Source: Emticicia oligotrophica DSM 17448
GTDB taxonomy: Bacteria; Bacteroidota; Bacteroidia; Cytophagales; Spirosomataceae
Reading direction: 5' to 3'
Length of the DNA stretch: 64,000 nucleotides
Assembly: GCF_000263195.1 (NCBI RefSeq)
Contig: NC_018748.1
Coordinates: forward strand, 3,286,001-3,350,000
Shown: one piece after another, positions 1 to 9,694 of the stretch
How the letters are laid out: the number at the start of each line of letters is the position of its first letter
Position numbering within the stretch: the first letter of the stretch is position 1
The notes under the pieces: model-generated
The model's input: the letters and a program-made list of their open reading frames with translations, nothing else
What the model was told of the DNA's origin: nothing
Database searches by the model: none
Position numbers and translations under genes: made by a program

Positions 1-176
1 TATTTTTTATTTTTTGTATGTACAACTGTATAATTACAGTTACCTTCTAATCTTATAATTTTTTCAACTGGTACATCAACAAATTTGTTAAAGCAGTGCA
101 ACCTTATCTGTTTTTGCTTTCCTTCGTTATTACTTTTTGCAATTGAGTAGCTTTGTGTATGGTTTAGATTTTCCAT
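1..176 (-). CDS. LytTR-type DNA-binding regulator, N-terminal fragment cut by the window edge
   Basis: An open frame starts at ATG 176-174 on the minus strand and stays open for 58 codons to the left edge, so the gene is partial. The N-terminus is polar (MENLNHTQSYSIAKSNNEGK). The second half contains VDVPVEKIIRLEGNCNYTVV, which matches the beginning of a LytTR DNA-binding domain: a basic strand, a hydrophobic pair, then the (E)GNYT signature. LytTR proteins bind DNA through beta strands and usually act as response-regulator outputs. There is no room for a receiver domain before the LytTR segment, so this looks like a stand-alone LytTR protein. The call rests on about 35 residues. Confidence 0.6.
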   Translation of the reverse strand, partial: MENLNHTQSYSIAKSNNEGKQKQIRLHCFNKFVDVPVEKIIRLEGNCNYTVVHTKNKK

Positions 177-391
177 TGTTTTAGAGAATTTGTTACAACA
201 AACTTAACTCTTAAACAATTAAAAGTAAATATACTAAAAAAACAAATCGATTTGTAACTTTTTGATTTTCAGTGATTTAATGAAAAAATATTGATTAAAA
301 TACGTAGAAATACCTAATGAATTACGTAATTCTACGCAGATATATTAAAGTATTTACATTGTAAAAATATACTAGAATCTGACATTATTCG

Positions 392-399
392 TATCTTTG
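392..399 (+). promoter_or_regulatory. TAnnTTTG -7 promoter element of pheS
   Basis: TATCTTTG matches the Bacteroidota sigma-A -7 consensus and lies 28 bases before the chosen GTG start of pheS. It shows that the in-frame TTG at 397 is part of the promoter and not the start codon. No clear -33 TTTG partner was seen. Confidence 0.5.
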
Positions 400-426
400 T
401 GCATAAATTTATTAAACGGTATAAGG

Positions 427-1464
427 GTGTTAGATAAGATTCAAGACTTACTACGTGAAGTTGATGCTGTTGTGGTCAATAGCAAAGAAGACTTAGAAAA
501 ATTTCGACTAAAATTTATCAGTCGAAAAGGCTTATTAAATGAATTATTTGATGAGTTTAAAACTGTACCTAATGAGCAGAAAAAGGCTGTAGGCCAAGAA
601 CTCAACAAACTTAAAAATCTTGCTGAGCAGAAATTAAGAGATTTTACCGAGGCTCTTGAGCAAAGTGCAGGAAGTGCTGATGCAAATAAAGGCTTGGATT
701 TAACCCTGCCTGTGGCTCCAAATTTTGCTGGTACGGTTCACCCTCTAACGCTTACTCGTCAGCGAATCTTAGAAATTTTTGCACGTATGGGATTTAATCA
801 TGAAGATGGACCTGAGGTAGAAACGGATTGGTATAATTTTACCGCTCTAAACTTTGCTGAAAATCATCCCGCACGTGAAATGCAAGACACTTTCTTTGTT
901 GAGAAGAAAGATGTGCAAAAAGATGATGTGTTGCTTCGAACACATACCTCAAATGTGCAAGTACGTTTAATGGAGCATAAAAAGCCGCCTATTCGTTCTG
1001 TAATGCTCGGTAGAGTGTATAGAAATGAAGCTATTTCCGCACGTGCACACTGCCAATTTCACCAAATTGAAGGGCTTTATGTGGATAAAAATGTAAGTTT
1101 CAAAGATTTGAAAGATACATTATACCATTTTGCAAAAGAAATGTTTGGACAAGATACAAAGATTCGTTTGCGTCCGAGTTATTTTCCATTTACTGAGCCT
1201 AGTGCCGAAATTGATATTTCTTGTTTCATTTGTAAAGGTTCGGGCTGTAATATTTGCAAACATACAGGTTGGGTAGAAATTGCTGGCTCGGGTATGGTAG
1301 ACCCTAATGTCTTAGAAAATAGTGGTATTGACTCAGAAGAATATACAGGTTTTGCCTTTGGAATGGGTATCGAACGTATTACGATGCTTAGATATGGCGT
1401 AAGAGACCTAAGATTATTTTTTGAAAATGATGTGAGATTCTTGCGTCAGTTTGAAGGAGCATAA
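427..1464 (+). CDS. pheS: Phenylalanine--tRNA ligase alpha subunit
   Basis: This is the catalytic alpha subunit of the (alpha-beta)2 phenylalanyl-tRNA synthetase, which charges tRNA-Phe in the cytoplasm. The N-terminal coiled-coil arm occupies about residues 1-90. Class II motif 2 (FHQIEGLYVD) and motif 3 (GFAFGMGIERITMLRYGVRD) are intact. A four-cysteine patch, CFICKGSGCNIC, sits just before motif 3. The GTG at 427 was chosen as start, giving 345 residues, because it follows the promoter motif and gives a normal N-terminus. The upstream TTG at 397 lies inside the -7 element. pheT is not adjacent, so the two subunits are encoded at separate loci. The gene is closed by a strong shared terminator. 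Confidence 0.95.
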   Translation: MLDKIQDLLREVDAVVVNSKEDLEKFRLKFISRKGLLNELFDEFKTVPNEQKKAVGQELNKLKNLAEQKLRDFTEALEQSAGSADANKGLDLTLPVAPNFAGTVHPLTLTRQRILEIFARMGFNHEDGPEVETDWYNFTALNFAENHPAREMQDTFFVEKKDVQKDDVLLRTHTSNVQVRLMEHKKPPIRSVMLGRVYRNEAISARAHCQFHQIEGLYVDKNVSFKDLKDTLYHFAKEMFGQDTKIRLRPSYFPFTEPSAEIDISCFICKGSGCNICKHTGWVEIAGSGMVDPNVLENSGIDSEEYTGFAFGMGIERITMLRYGVRDLRLFFENDVRFLRQFEGA

Positions 1465-1555
1465 GAGACTATATTTAAACTAATTTACGGTGCGTATCTG
1501 TTATGTGTCGTTTAGGTGACTCCGTTAGTATTAGAAGATACACTTTAATAAAATC

Positions 1556-1607
1556 AAAAAAATCGACTTTAGTCTAATTATCTTATTTGACTAAAGTCGA
1601 TTTTTTT
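1556..1607. terminator. Bidirectional intrinsic terminator between pheS and the SpoU methyltransferase
   Basis: A perfect 19-bp inverted repeat (arms 1556-1574 and 1589-1607, 14-base loop) has a run of seven A on one side and seven T on the other. It can therefore end transcription from both convergent genes. Confidence 0.9.
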
Positions 1608-1655
1608 GCAAAAGTATCAGTCAGTTAAAACTGATGGCAATAAGTGATATTTCTT

Positions 1656-2195
1656 TCAATTTTTGTTGGTGTGTACTTTACTTACAAAATCCCAACAGAT
1701 AATTCCTACGGTGACCGAAATATTTAGCGAATGTTTAGTGCCAAACTGAGGAATTTCAATGCAATTATTCGCTAGTTCAACTACTTCTTGATTGACTCCA
1801 AAAACCTCATTCCCAAATACAAAAGCATATTTCTGGTCGGCATTGGGTTTGAATTCGTTGAGCATCGTGCTATTTTCTACTTGCTCCACGGCCATTACCA
1901 TGTAGTCTTCTGACTGTAACTTCTTTACTAATTCCACTACATTATCGCAGTATTCCCAATCAACAGATTCAGTTGAGCCTAAAGCTGTTTTTTCGATTTC
2001 ACGATGAGGAGGTGTGCCAGTAATGCCACACAAATAAATTTTTTCAACCAAAAAAGCATCTCCTGTACGAAAAGCCGAACCAACATTATTCATGCTGCGG
2101 ATATCGTCAAGAATCAAGCAAATATTATTTTTAGGGGTTTCTTTAAAATCTTCTACTGACAAGCGATTGAGCTCATCCATTTGCAGTTTCTTCAT
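1656..2195 (-). CDS. SpoU/TrmH-family RNA 2'-O-methyltransferase
   Basis: This is a predicted SAM-dependent ribose methyltransferase of the SPOUT (trefoil-knot) superfamily acting on tRNA or rRNA. The three family motifs are visible: motif 1 NVGSAFRT near residue 37, motif 2 FGNEVFGV near residue 128, and motif 3 with SLNISVTVGI near residue 156. At 179 residues it is the compact form without an extra substrate-binding domain, close in size to TrmL-type enzymes. The exact target nucleotide cannot be read from the sequence. It converges on pheS across a shared terminator, and a -7 motif lies upstream at 2257-2264. Confidence 0.88.
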   Translation of the reverse strand: MKKLQMDELNRLSVEDFKETPKNNICLILDDIRSMNNVGSAFRTGDAFLVEKIYLCGITGTPPHREIEKTALGSTESVDWEYCDNVVELVKKLQSEDYMVMAVEQVENSTMLNEFKPNADQKYAFVFGNEVFGVNQEVVELANNCIEIPQFGTKHSLNISVTVGIICWDFVSKVHTNKN

Positions 2196-2256
2196 TAATT
2201 TTCAAAAACAGATATTTTAAACAATTATTGTTTTATTTTGCTGGTAAATTATTGAG

Positions 2257-2264
2257 CAAAGGTA
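2257..2264 (-). promoter_or_regulatory. TAnnTTTG -7 element for the SpoU methyltransferase
   Basis: CAAAGGTA on the plus strand reads TACCTTTG on the minus strand. It lies about 60 bases before the start codon at 2195. No -33 partner is evident. Confidence 0.4.
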
Positions 2265-2283
2265 GGTAAATTATTGTTTGTAA

Positions 2284-3816
2284 TTATGGTTGATAAATTC
2301 TGACAAATATATGTTTATCTAATTGCCCTGAAAAAAGGTCGGAATTAATACTATATCTAAAACTTTCGTCTTCAAAATCGTCTAAACTTAAACCAAATAT
2401 TTGTTTTGTTTTCAGTGTTTCTCTCAGTATTAATTCACTGCCAAGCACTAGTCTAATCTTTTCCCAGTCATTATTAAAGTATTCTTGAATTAATGGAAGA
2501 ATTTTACTGAAAAAAACTTTGCATACATCTTCAAGTGTCTGACAATCAAGGAGATATGCGTGTCCCAAGCAATGGTCTTTATCAATCAAAAATTCGATTC
2601 TTTGATTAATTTTTTGTATGAGTTTCTCTAAGTTTATTTCTTCAATTATTGGTAAAAGATGAAGCTGAGGGTGCATCTCTTTAAATTCAAACCTGCGTCT
2701 GAGGGCTAAGTCGAGCAAAGCAATCGAACGGTCAGTCGAGTTCATAGTACCTACTATATGAAGATTTGCTGGCACGCCGAATTTCTCTTGAGAGTAGGGG
2801 AGGGTTACCCAAAGTTCGTTTTTTGCTCCAATTCTTTTGTTATCTTCTATTAATGTAATTAGTTCACCAAATACTTTTGAGATATTCGCACGATTAATTT
2901 CATCAATGACTAAGAGGTAGCTGCCTGCTTTATTGAACTTTTTTATACGGTTTTCGGGCGAATCTCGAAAACACTCGTTGAAAGATTGATATCCTGCCTG
3001 CTGAAGTGCCGAGAGAGCTGCTTTATAAAAAATTCCTTTGTTTACTTCATAGCTGATTTGTCCGTTTTTATTGACAGGTCTAATACCTTCAATAAACTCT
3101 TCGTAAGAATAAGATTGGTGGAAAGTAATGAAATGATGTTCTGCTTGTTGAGTTAATTGTTGAACCTCATGTGTTTTACCGGTTCCGGGAGGCCCGACAA
3201 ATATTAGATTTAAAGGAATATTTAGTTTTTGTGAATAATTGGCGGGTTCTTCGGCCACTTCATTATCCTGCAATGAGACCTCGTATGAATCAGTTTGATT
3301 TTGATTTGAAATTTCCCAAAAGAATTCATTTCGAAGGCTTTCATCTTCTGCAAGTTGATACATAAAGTGATTATGAAATTCTTTCTTTTTGCTTGAGGTA
3401 GCCATTGCTTTGAGTTCTTCTAAGCAGTGTTGCCAAGCACTCATAATCTTTGTGTCTTCAAGTAATCTAAGATTTTCAGAAGGAATCTTTACAGAAATGA
3501 AATCTGAATTATCGGAAAGATATTGAGATTGTACTTCTTGGTATTTCTGAAAAAGATTTAGGTCATTTTTGAAGAATAATAATTCAAGCCATACACCACT
3601 TTGGCGATAAAGTTTAAGTGCTGCATAAAAATTGATATTGGCAGTAATGCCTTTATCTTTTCTTACCGAAAAGGCAATTCGAGGGTCATTGATGTCGATA
3701 TTCGTAATTTCGATTAATTCTTTGAGTAAGAAAAAAAACTTCAAACAGGCATTACGGTCATTGATTTCTAAGATTTTCTTGAAAAGAATATTTTTTTGTT
3801 CGTTAAGTTGACTCAT
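2284..3816 (-). CDS. McrB-like AAA+ ATPase (orphan)
   Basis: The C-terminal half is an AAA+ module of the McrB/dynein-like clade. It shows Walker A GPPGTGKT at residues 208-215, Walker [13 protein letters not shown] around 302-313, the McrB-type sensor GTMNSTDRS at 356-364 and an arginine-rich ALRRRF at 371-376. In McrBC restriction, McrB is the GTP-dependent motor that partners the nuclease McrC. The first 200 residues match no domain I recognise and would be the specificity region. No mcrC lies on either side, since the neighbours are a methyltransferase and a SusC gene. It may therefore work with a distant partner or in a different pathway. The family call is firm, the function open. Confidence 0.8.
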   Translation of the reverse strand: MSQLNEQKNILFKKILEINDRNACLKFFFLLKELIEITNIDINDPRIAFSVRKDKGITANINFYAALKLYRQSGVWLELLFFKNDLNLFQKYQEVQSQYLSDNSDFISVKIPSENLRLLEDTKIMSAWQHCLEELKAMATSSKKKEFHNHFMYQLAEDESLRNEFFWEISNQNQTDSYEVSLQDNEVAEEPANYSQKLNIPLNLIFVGPPGTGKTHEVQQLTQQAEHHFITFHQSYSYEEFIEGIRPVNKNGQISYEVNKGIFYKAALSALQQAGYQSFNECFRDSPENRIKKFNKAGSYLLVIDEINRANISKVFGELITLIEDNKRIGAKNELWVTLPYSQEKFGVPANLHIVGTMNSTDRSIALLDLALRRRFEFKEMHPQLHLLPIIEEINLEKLIQKINQRIEFLIDKDHCLGHAYLLDCQTLEDVCKVFFSKILPLIQEYFNNDWEKIRLVLGSELILRETLKTKQIFGLSLDDFEDESFRYSINSDLFSGQLDKHIFVRIYQP

Positions 3817-3867
3817 CTGAATAGTACCTTCTGTATTTGATTAAAATCGGGCCATACTGAATAGATG

Positions 3868-3875
3868 CAAAAGTA
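3868..3875 (-). promoter_or_regulatory. TAnnTTTG -7 element for the McrB-like gene
   Basis: CAAAAGTA on the plus strand reads TACTTTTG on the minus strand, 52 bases before the start codon. The rest of the 3817-4140 gap is AT-rich and shows nothing else recognisable. Confidence 0.45.
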
Positions 3876-4140
3876 TCTAATTTTTTGAAACGTTTTAAGT
3901 ACAGGATTCGTTATTAATGTCTGTACTTATGTTTTTAGTTAATTTCTTCAAAAATAGCCTTTTGGCTTTTTCCTCAATCTGCATAATTTTTCTTTTGTTT
4001 TTTTATAATTGGCCAATTTTTATTCTATAATTTTTAATAACTACTTGATTATATAAATTTTTTAATAATATCAAAGCGGTTCAATATTAGAATTCAATTA
4101 GAAAAAACAAATTTTTACTAATTTTTTTTAAAATAGTGCT

Positions 4141-4148
4141 TATTTTTG
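4141..4148 (+). promoter_or_regulatory. TAnnTTTG -7 element of the first susC gene
   Basis: TATTTTTG lies 40 bases before the ATG at 4188, a normal spacing for Bacteroidota promoters. The -33 region has no obvious TTTG. Confidence 0.45.
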
Positions 4149-4187
4149 TGTTGATAATTTAATTTATTCATCTAAACAACAAACTAA

Positions 4188-7100
4188 ATGAAGAAGAAAA
4201 ATCTACTTCTTAGTATGCTGGGTCTCTTCTTATCTTTGGCTGTATTGGCTCAAAGTAAGAGAGTAACTGGTAAAGTATCATCGTCGGATGATGGGTCGGC
4301 ATTGCCGGGAGTATCGGTACAAGTGAAAGGTACGACAAGAGGTACACAAACTAACAATGACGGAAATTTTGCTATTGATGTAACTGCAAACGAAACTTTG
4401 ATTTTTAGTTTCATCGGTATGCAAACGACTGAGGTGCCAGTTGGCAGTAAATCGGTAATCAATGTTACATTAGCTAACGACGGTGTGCAATTAGAGCAAT
4501 TGGTTGTAGTTGGTTATGGTACTCAAAATCGTAAAGATGTTACATCTGCAGTTTCAACTATCAAAGGAGATGCGATAAAGTCGATTCCTGCACAATCATT
4601 TGACCAATTACTATCAGGTAAAGCTGCTGGGGTAAATATCAATATTCCTAACGGTTTATTAAATAACCCACCAGTAATTCGTGTACGTGGTTTTAACTCA
4701 ATTACTTCTAGTTCATATCCATTAATCGTTGTTGATGGTGTGATTGTTTTCTCACAAGATGCTGGTGCGGTAGGCCCAGGCGGTATTGCTCAAAACCCGT
4801 TGTCAGATATCAACCCTAATGATATTGAGACTATCGACATTTTGAAAGATGCAGCTGCTACGGCAATCTATGGTTCTCGTGCTGCCAATGGTGTATTGGT
4901 AATTACTACCAAGAAAGGAAAAGCTGGAAAATCAACAATTACTTATGATTCTAACTATGGTTGGACAAAACCATTCAGATTATTTAATTTGTTGAATGCT
5001 TCTGAGTATATCATGATGAAAAATGAAGCAGAACAAAACAGAGCTACTTTGGCTGGCCAACCATACAGTCCGTTGTATTTTGAGAATCTTGACCCGAACG
5101 GTAAACCATACGATACTAACTGGTACGACTACGTTTTCCAAACAGGTTTCCAACAAAACCATAATATTAATATTTCGGGTGCTACACCAAAATCTTCTTA
5201 TTATTTCTCAGGTGGTTATACAAACCAAGAAGGTTTCTTAAAGAAAAATACTTTTGAACGTAAAAATGCACGTTTGAACATTAGCCATAACGTAACTGAG
5301 AAGTTAATTTTTGGAGCAAACGTTACTTACAGTTCATCGAACTCATTCTCTCCAAACAGTGGTTCATTGCAAGGTACAAACTTCAATACTGGTGGTTTAG
5401 GTCGTGTGCCATTGGTTACTGCACCAAACGTACCTGCGTATTTACCAGATGGTTCGTATAACATCAACTCTTCAGGAGCATTGGCAAACACACCAGGTAA
5501 CTTATTGAACAAAGACCGTAGTGGATTTTATAACCCAGTTGTATTATTAGACTTAGATAAGGCTTCTGCTCAAAACGACCGTTTCCTATCTAATGTTTAT
5601 GCTACTTATAATTTCACTAAGAATTTATCGTTCCGTACTGACTATGGTATTGATAACCAAACGGTAGATTCACGTACATTCAATAACCCAATTCATGGTG
5701 ATGGTTTTGCTGCAAAAGGTATTGCAAGTAACTATTTATACAAGAGTATGCGTTGGACTTGGCAAAATTATTTGAATTATAACCAAAGATTTAGCGACAA
5801 ACATACTGTAAGTGCAACATTAGGTACAGAACAACAATATACTAAGCGTAATATGTGGAGTGGCTCTCGTCAGACAGTTGCTGACCCATTCTTTAATACT
5901 TACGAAGGAAATTACACTGTAAACAACAACCCTCCGTTTAACTTCCTTACAGAAAATGGTTTCCAGTCTTACTTTGGTCGTGTGACTTATGACTTCTCAA
6001 AACGCTACTATTTCACAGGTAGCTTGCGTCGTGATGGTCTTTCTGCTTTGGCAGCTGGTAAGAAATTTGGTAACTTTTATGGTTTATCGGCTGGTTGGAA
6101 CTTAGCTGAGGAAACATTCTTCAAAGATGCTTTAGGAGATAAAGTTTCTACATTGAAGTTAAGAACAAGCTACGGTAAAGTTGGTAACGCAGGTATCAGT
6201 GATTTCGCTTCATTGAGTCTATATGACTTTAGTAACTATGGTGGTTCTGCTCCGGCATTATTCTACTCACAGGCGGGTAATCCTGATTTGAAGTGGGAAA
6301 CAAGTACGAAGTTAGATATTGGTTTGAACTATGGTTTCTTGAAAGATAGAATCACGGGTGAGATTACTTATTATAAAAACAATATTGACGGTTTGATTTT
6401 GAACTCTCCATTGGCTCCATCAATGGGTGTACCTGGTAACTCAGTTGCTAAAAACGTAGGTTCGATGTACAATGAAGGTTTAGAATTTTCTTTGAGTGCT
6501 TCTGTAATCAATAACAAAAATTTCAGATGGAATACTTCATTCAACTTGGCTACTCAAAAGAATAAAGTTACGGCTCTTGCTGAAGGAAATGCTGATATCT
6601 TCGGTGTAACTCAATTAGAGACAGCGAACATTACACGTGTTGGTTATGCTTTAGGTAGCTTGTATGTAGTTGAAACAAGAGGAGTAAACCCAGCTACTGG
6701 TCAACGTATCTTCGTTAACGGTAAAGGTCAAGAAGTACAATACTCTCACGCAGTAGCTACTGGAAAGAGCCGTTGGACATTCCTTGATGGTACAACTGCA
6801 CCTGCGATTACGGCTGCGGCTGACTCAAAAATCATGGGTAATACAATTCCGAAAGTATATGGTGGTTGGGATAATAACTTTGGCTACAAGAAATTCGATT
6901 TATCAGTTAGCTTAATTTATGCAGCTGGTTTCTATGTATATAATGGTACTAAAGCTGGTTTGCATGACCAACGTTTCTGGAATAATGCTTCTGATATCTT
7001 AGACCGTTGGACTGAAACTAATACTGGTGGTTCATGGCCAAGAGTAGTATATGGCGATAATATTTCTAATGGTTCTTCATTCCCAATTTCAAACAATGTT

Positions 7101-7352
7101 GAGAAAGGTGATTTCATTAAATGCCGTAACATTGCTTTAGGTTATAACCTTCCAACAACTGTTATCAACAAAATTAAGATGACGAATGCAAGAGTGTTTG
7201 GTCAAGTAACTAATGCTTTCATGCTTACGAAATATACTGGTACTGACCCTGAGACATCATCAAATGGTAACTCAAACTTAGCCCCAGGTATTGACCGTAA
7301 CTCAATTCCACAAGCAAGAACATTCTCTTTTGGTTTAAGTTTAACATTCTAA
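4188..7352 (+). CDS. SusC/RagA-family TonB-dependent outer membrane receptor
   Basis: At 1054 residues this is a TonB-linked outer membrane transporter that imports oligomers captured by its SusD partner. In order it has a signal peptide ending VLAQ (residue about 22), a carboxypeptidase-D regulatory-like domain (about 26-100), a TonB-box-like stretch LEQLVVVGYGTQ, a plug domain (about 115-240) with IRVRGFNS and the SusC hallmark KDAAATAIYGSRAANGVLVI, and a C-terminal 22-strand barrel ending in FSFGLSLTF. It is followed after 19 bases by its SusD gene and clearly forms an operon with it. The substrate cannot be deduced, as no glycoside hydrolase or regulator is adjacent. Its first 80 residues closely match the second SusC at 9695. 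Confidence 0.95.
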   Translation: MKKKNLLLSMLGLFLSLAVLAQSKRVTGKVSSSDDGSALPGVSVQVKGTTRGTQTNNDGNFAIDVTANETLIFSFIGMQTTEVPVGSKSVINVTLANDGVQLEQLVVVGYGTQNRKDVTSAVSTIKGDAIKSIPAQSFDQLLSGKAAGVNINIPNGLLNNPPVIRVRGFNSITSSSYPLIVVDGVIVFSQDAGAVGPGGIAQNPLSDINPNDIETIDILKDAAATAIYGSRAANGVLVITTKKGKAGKSTITYDSNYGWTKPFRLFNLLNASEYIMMKNEAEQNRATLAGQPYSPLYFENLDPNGKPYDTNWYDYVFQTGFQQNHNINISGATPKSSYYFSGGYTNQEGFLKKNTFERKNARLNISHNVTEKLIFGANVTYSSSNSFSPNSGSLQGTNFNTGGLGRVPLVTAPNVPAYLPDGSYNINSSGALANTPGNLLNKDRSGFYNPVVLLDLDKASAQNDRFLSNVYATYNFTKNLSFRTDYGIDNQTVDSRTFNNPIHGDGFAAKGIASNYLYKSMRWTWQNYLNYNQRFSDKHTVSATLGTEQQYTKRNMWSGSRQTVADPFFNTYEGNYTVNNNPPFNFLTENGFQSYFGRVTYDFSKRYYFTGSLRRDGLSALAAGKKFGNFYGLSAGWNLAEETFFKDALGDKVSTLKLRTSYGKVGNAGISDFASLSLYDFSNYGGSAPALFYSQAGNPDLKWETSTKLDIGLNYGFLKDRITGEITYYKNNIDGLILNSPLAPSMGVPGNSVAKNVGSMYNEGLEFSLSASVINNKNFRWNTSFNLATQKNKVTALAEGNADIFGVTQLETANITRVGYALGSLYVVETRGVNPATGQRIFVNGKGQEVQYSHAVATGKSRWTFLDGTTAPAITAAADSKIMGNTIPKVYGGWDNNFGYKKFDLSVSLIYAAGFYVYNGTKAGLHDQRFWNNASDILDRWTETNTGGSWPRVVYGDNISNGSSFPISNNVEKGDFIKCRNIALGYNLPTTVINKIKMTNARVFGQVTNAFMLTKYTGTDPETSSNGNSNLAPGIDRNSIPQARTFSFGLSLTF

Positions 7353-7371
7353 TTTTCGACAACGAATTATC

Positions 7372-8814
7372 ATGAAAAATACAATATATACTAAATTACT
7401 TATCACTGCCCTCTTGGCATTTTCGATAAGTAGCTGTAAAGAAGACTTACTAGACCCAGTTCCTAAGACTTCAGTATCTGATTTAAGTGCATACGATACG
7501 CCAGACCGAATTGAGTCATTAGTAAATGGTCTGTATCGTGGGGTAAAGAATGGTAACTTTTTAGGTGGACGTTATTTTATTTATAATGACATCAGAGGAG
7601 AAGAATTCTTAAACCAAACTAACAATGGTGTGACTGGTCTTCAGACTTGGAACTTCACTGTGAATGCTTCTTCAAATGAAGTAAACAACCTTTGGAACTC
7701 AGCTTATGCGGCTGTCAACAATATGAATCTATTTTTAGATAAAGTTGATGCTGCTCCAGCTAAGATTACTACCGAAAAGATAGCTAACTATAAAGGTGAA
7801 GCTCGTTTCTTACGTGCATTAACCTATTTTTCATTGGTAAATGTTTACGCTCAACCATTTACAAAGGATAATGGTGCTTCATTGGGCTTACCATTACGTT
7901 TGAAAGGTGAAACAGGTGCAGGTAATTCAAATAATTTGAAGCGTTCGACTGTTGCAGAAGTTTATTCACAAATTTTAGATGATTTAAACTTTGCTGAAGC
8001 AAACTTACCAGCAAACTACTCAACACAAGATTTGAACGTTACACGTGCACACAAAAATTCAGCTATTGCTCTCAAAGTAAAAGTTTACTTAGCAATGGGT
8101 AAATATAATGATGTGGTTAACGAAGCGTCTAAGATTGTTCCTGCGGCAGCACCATATAAAGCAGCTAATGGTGTAAGACATGAATTAAATGCAAATTTTG
8201 CATCAATTTTTACTTCTTACAGAACTCTTGAGTCAATCCTTTCGATGCCAATGGCTACTAATGACGTGCCGGGTACACAAAATCAATTGGCATTCTACTA
8301 TTTAGCTGGTCCAGTTGGTGGTGGTGAGTTTTCTTTGAATCCAACGGGTATCTATGGCTCAAAAAGCTTTGAAGATACAGATGACCGTAAAAAACTTACT
8401 TCAGTTAGTGGTACAAGAATTTATTTAACTAAATTCCCAGGAGGCTCACCTTACATTGATTGGGTTCCAGTAATGCGTTATGCTGAAGTACTTTTGAGTT
8501 ATGCAGAAGCTAGAGCTCGTCTGACAGTTGGTGTTGATGCTTCGGCAGTAGCTATGTTGAATGCTGTACGTTCTCGTTCGAAGGGTTCGGTACTAGCTCC
8601 AACTACTAAAGAAGAATTAATCTCAGCAATTCTTACTGAGCGAAGAATAGAATTTTTAGGAGAAGGATTAAGAGCATTTGATATCAGTCGTTTGAATGCA
8701 CCGTTCCCTGCAAAAGGCCCGGTTAATGCTGTAAATCCTAGCCAATCAGAATATATTTGGCCAATTCCTACAACAGAATTAGCAGTAAATAAAGACTGCG
8801 TTCCTAATCCTTAA
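7372..8814 (+). CDS. SusD/RagB-family substrate-binding lipoprotein
   Basis: This surface lipoprotein forms the lid of the upstream SusC channel and captures substrate. The lipobox ISSC places the lipidated Cys at residue 22. The following residues KEDLLDPVPKTSVSD are typical of the SusD N-terminus, and the protein ends with IPTTELAVNKDCVPNP, the usual SusD C-terminal signature. Central helices with repeated aromatic and Ala-rich stretches fit the TPR-like fold. At 480 residues it is of normal length. It is co-transcribed with the preceding susC and followed by a terminator at 8854-8888. Confidence 0.93.
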   Translation: MKNTIYTKLLITALLAFSISSCKEDLLDPVPKTSVSDLSAYDTPDRIESLVNGLYRGVKNGNFLGGRYFIYNDIRGEEFLNQTNNGVTGLQTWNFTVNASSNEVNNLWNSAYAAVNNMNLFLDKVDAAPAKITTEKIANYKGEARFLRALTYFSLVNVYAQPFTKDNGASLGLPLRLKGETGAGNSNNLKRSTVAEVYSQILDDLNFAEANLPANYSTQDLNVTRAHKNSAIALKVKVYLAMGKYNDVVNEASKIVPAAAPYKAANGVRHELNANFASIFTSYRTLESILSMPMATNDVPGTQNQLAFYYLAGPVGGGEFSLNPTGIYGSKSFEDTDDRKKLTSVSGTRIYLTKFPGGSPYIDWVPVMRYAEVLLSYAEARARLTVGVDASAVAMLNAVRSRSKGSVLAPTTKEELISAILTERRIEFLGEGLRAFDISRLNAPFPAKGPVNAVNPSQSEYIWPIPTTELAVNKDCVPNP

Positions 8815-8853
8815 TCGGAAATAATAGGAAATAAGTTTTAAAAATAATCCTTC

Positions 8854-8888
8854 AAAAACGCCATATGAAATAAGATATGGCGTTTTTT
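8854..8888 (+). terminator. Intrinsic terminator of the first susCD operon
   Basis: Perfect 13-bp arms AAAAACGCCATAT (8854-8866) and ATATGGCGTTTTT (8875-8887) flank an 8-base loop and are followed by a T run. Confidence 0.9.
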
Positions 8889-9652
8889 GTTTTTTACCGT
8901 TTATTTGTGCTGCCTAATTGAAATAGTACAAAATTTAATTTATTAATAAATTTTCGGGATAAGCTTATTGCATATTTTTAAAATTTACTAAGTGGTTAAA
9001 ATTGTACTATATTTTAAAATAATCATATCTGCATTTTTTGATTTTAAAAAAGCTTTTCTCTCCAAAAAGCATTACCAATCAATCATTTTAATACAACTAT
9101 TTTTTCACTTTAATAAGTGCCCGTATTATCTCCTAAATTAGTGTGAATTGATTGGGTAAATATTAGAAAAGTACAAATTTTGCCTAATTGTTTTTTTTCG
9201 TTTAAAATTCTTGAAATATTTAGTGATAGACTATACTTTATGACAAAATTTTCTATGTATTTTGTCTATGTTTTTAAAAATGATATAGATGGAAAATAGT
9301 ATTTTGTCGAAATAATATTATTAAATAGTAGTCATGCATACTATTTAAAGAATAAATATAATTGTATTTTTTCAAGAATTTTTGTTTACATATAGCTAAT
9401 AGGTAAAACTACTTAATTGTACTATTATTTAATACTTAAAAATTAGGTATTAGTGGTACTAAACCAAAATATATTTTGCTATTTGTAATATTTAACAAAT
9501 AATAAGTATGTATTGTATTTATTTAATAATTAAATTAATTAAAGCAAGAAAGTTGCCAAAAATGCATAAAATATTTCTTGATTTCTAAAAAATGTTATAT
9601 GTTTAATTCAAGAAATTGCAAAAGTGCTATTTCAACTTGCATTTGAAATAAG
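8889..9652. other. Long AT-rich gene-free stretch upstream of the second susC
   Basis: About 760 bases hold no credible coding frame, RNA gene or strong hairpin. Small features seen are a 10-mer TGCCTAATTG present twice (8911 and 9181) and a 7-bp inverted repeat TATTTGT/ACAAATA at 9480-9501. It may contain the regulatory region of the downstream operon, but no operator can be named. Confidence 0.5.
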
Positions 9653-9660
9653 TATTTTTG
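9653..9660 (+). promoter_or_regulatory. TAnnTTTG -7 element of the second susC gene
   Basis: TATTTTTG lies 35 bases before the ATG at 9695. The same octamer occurs at nearly the same distance from the first susC. Confidence 0.45.
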
Positions 9661-9694
9661 TAGAAGTTAATTATCATTTATAACCTAAACTAAA

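Noticed and set aside
397-426. Upstream TTG start that would lengthen PheS by ten residues
   Set aside because: The TTG is part of the TATCTTTG promoter element. The GTG at 427 gives a normal N-terminus.
8889-9652. Hidden small RNA or gene in the 760-base AT-rich gap
   Set aside because: No terminator-closed unit, promoter pair or coding frame could be supported.
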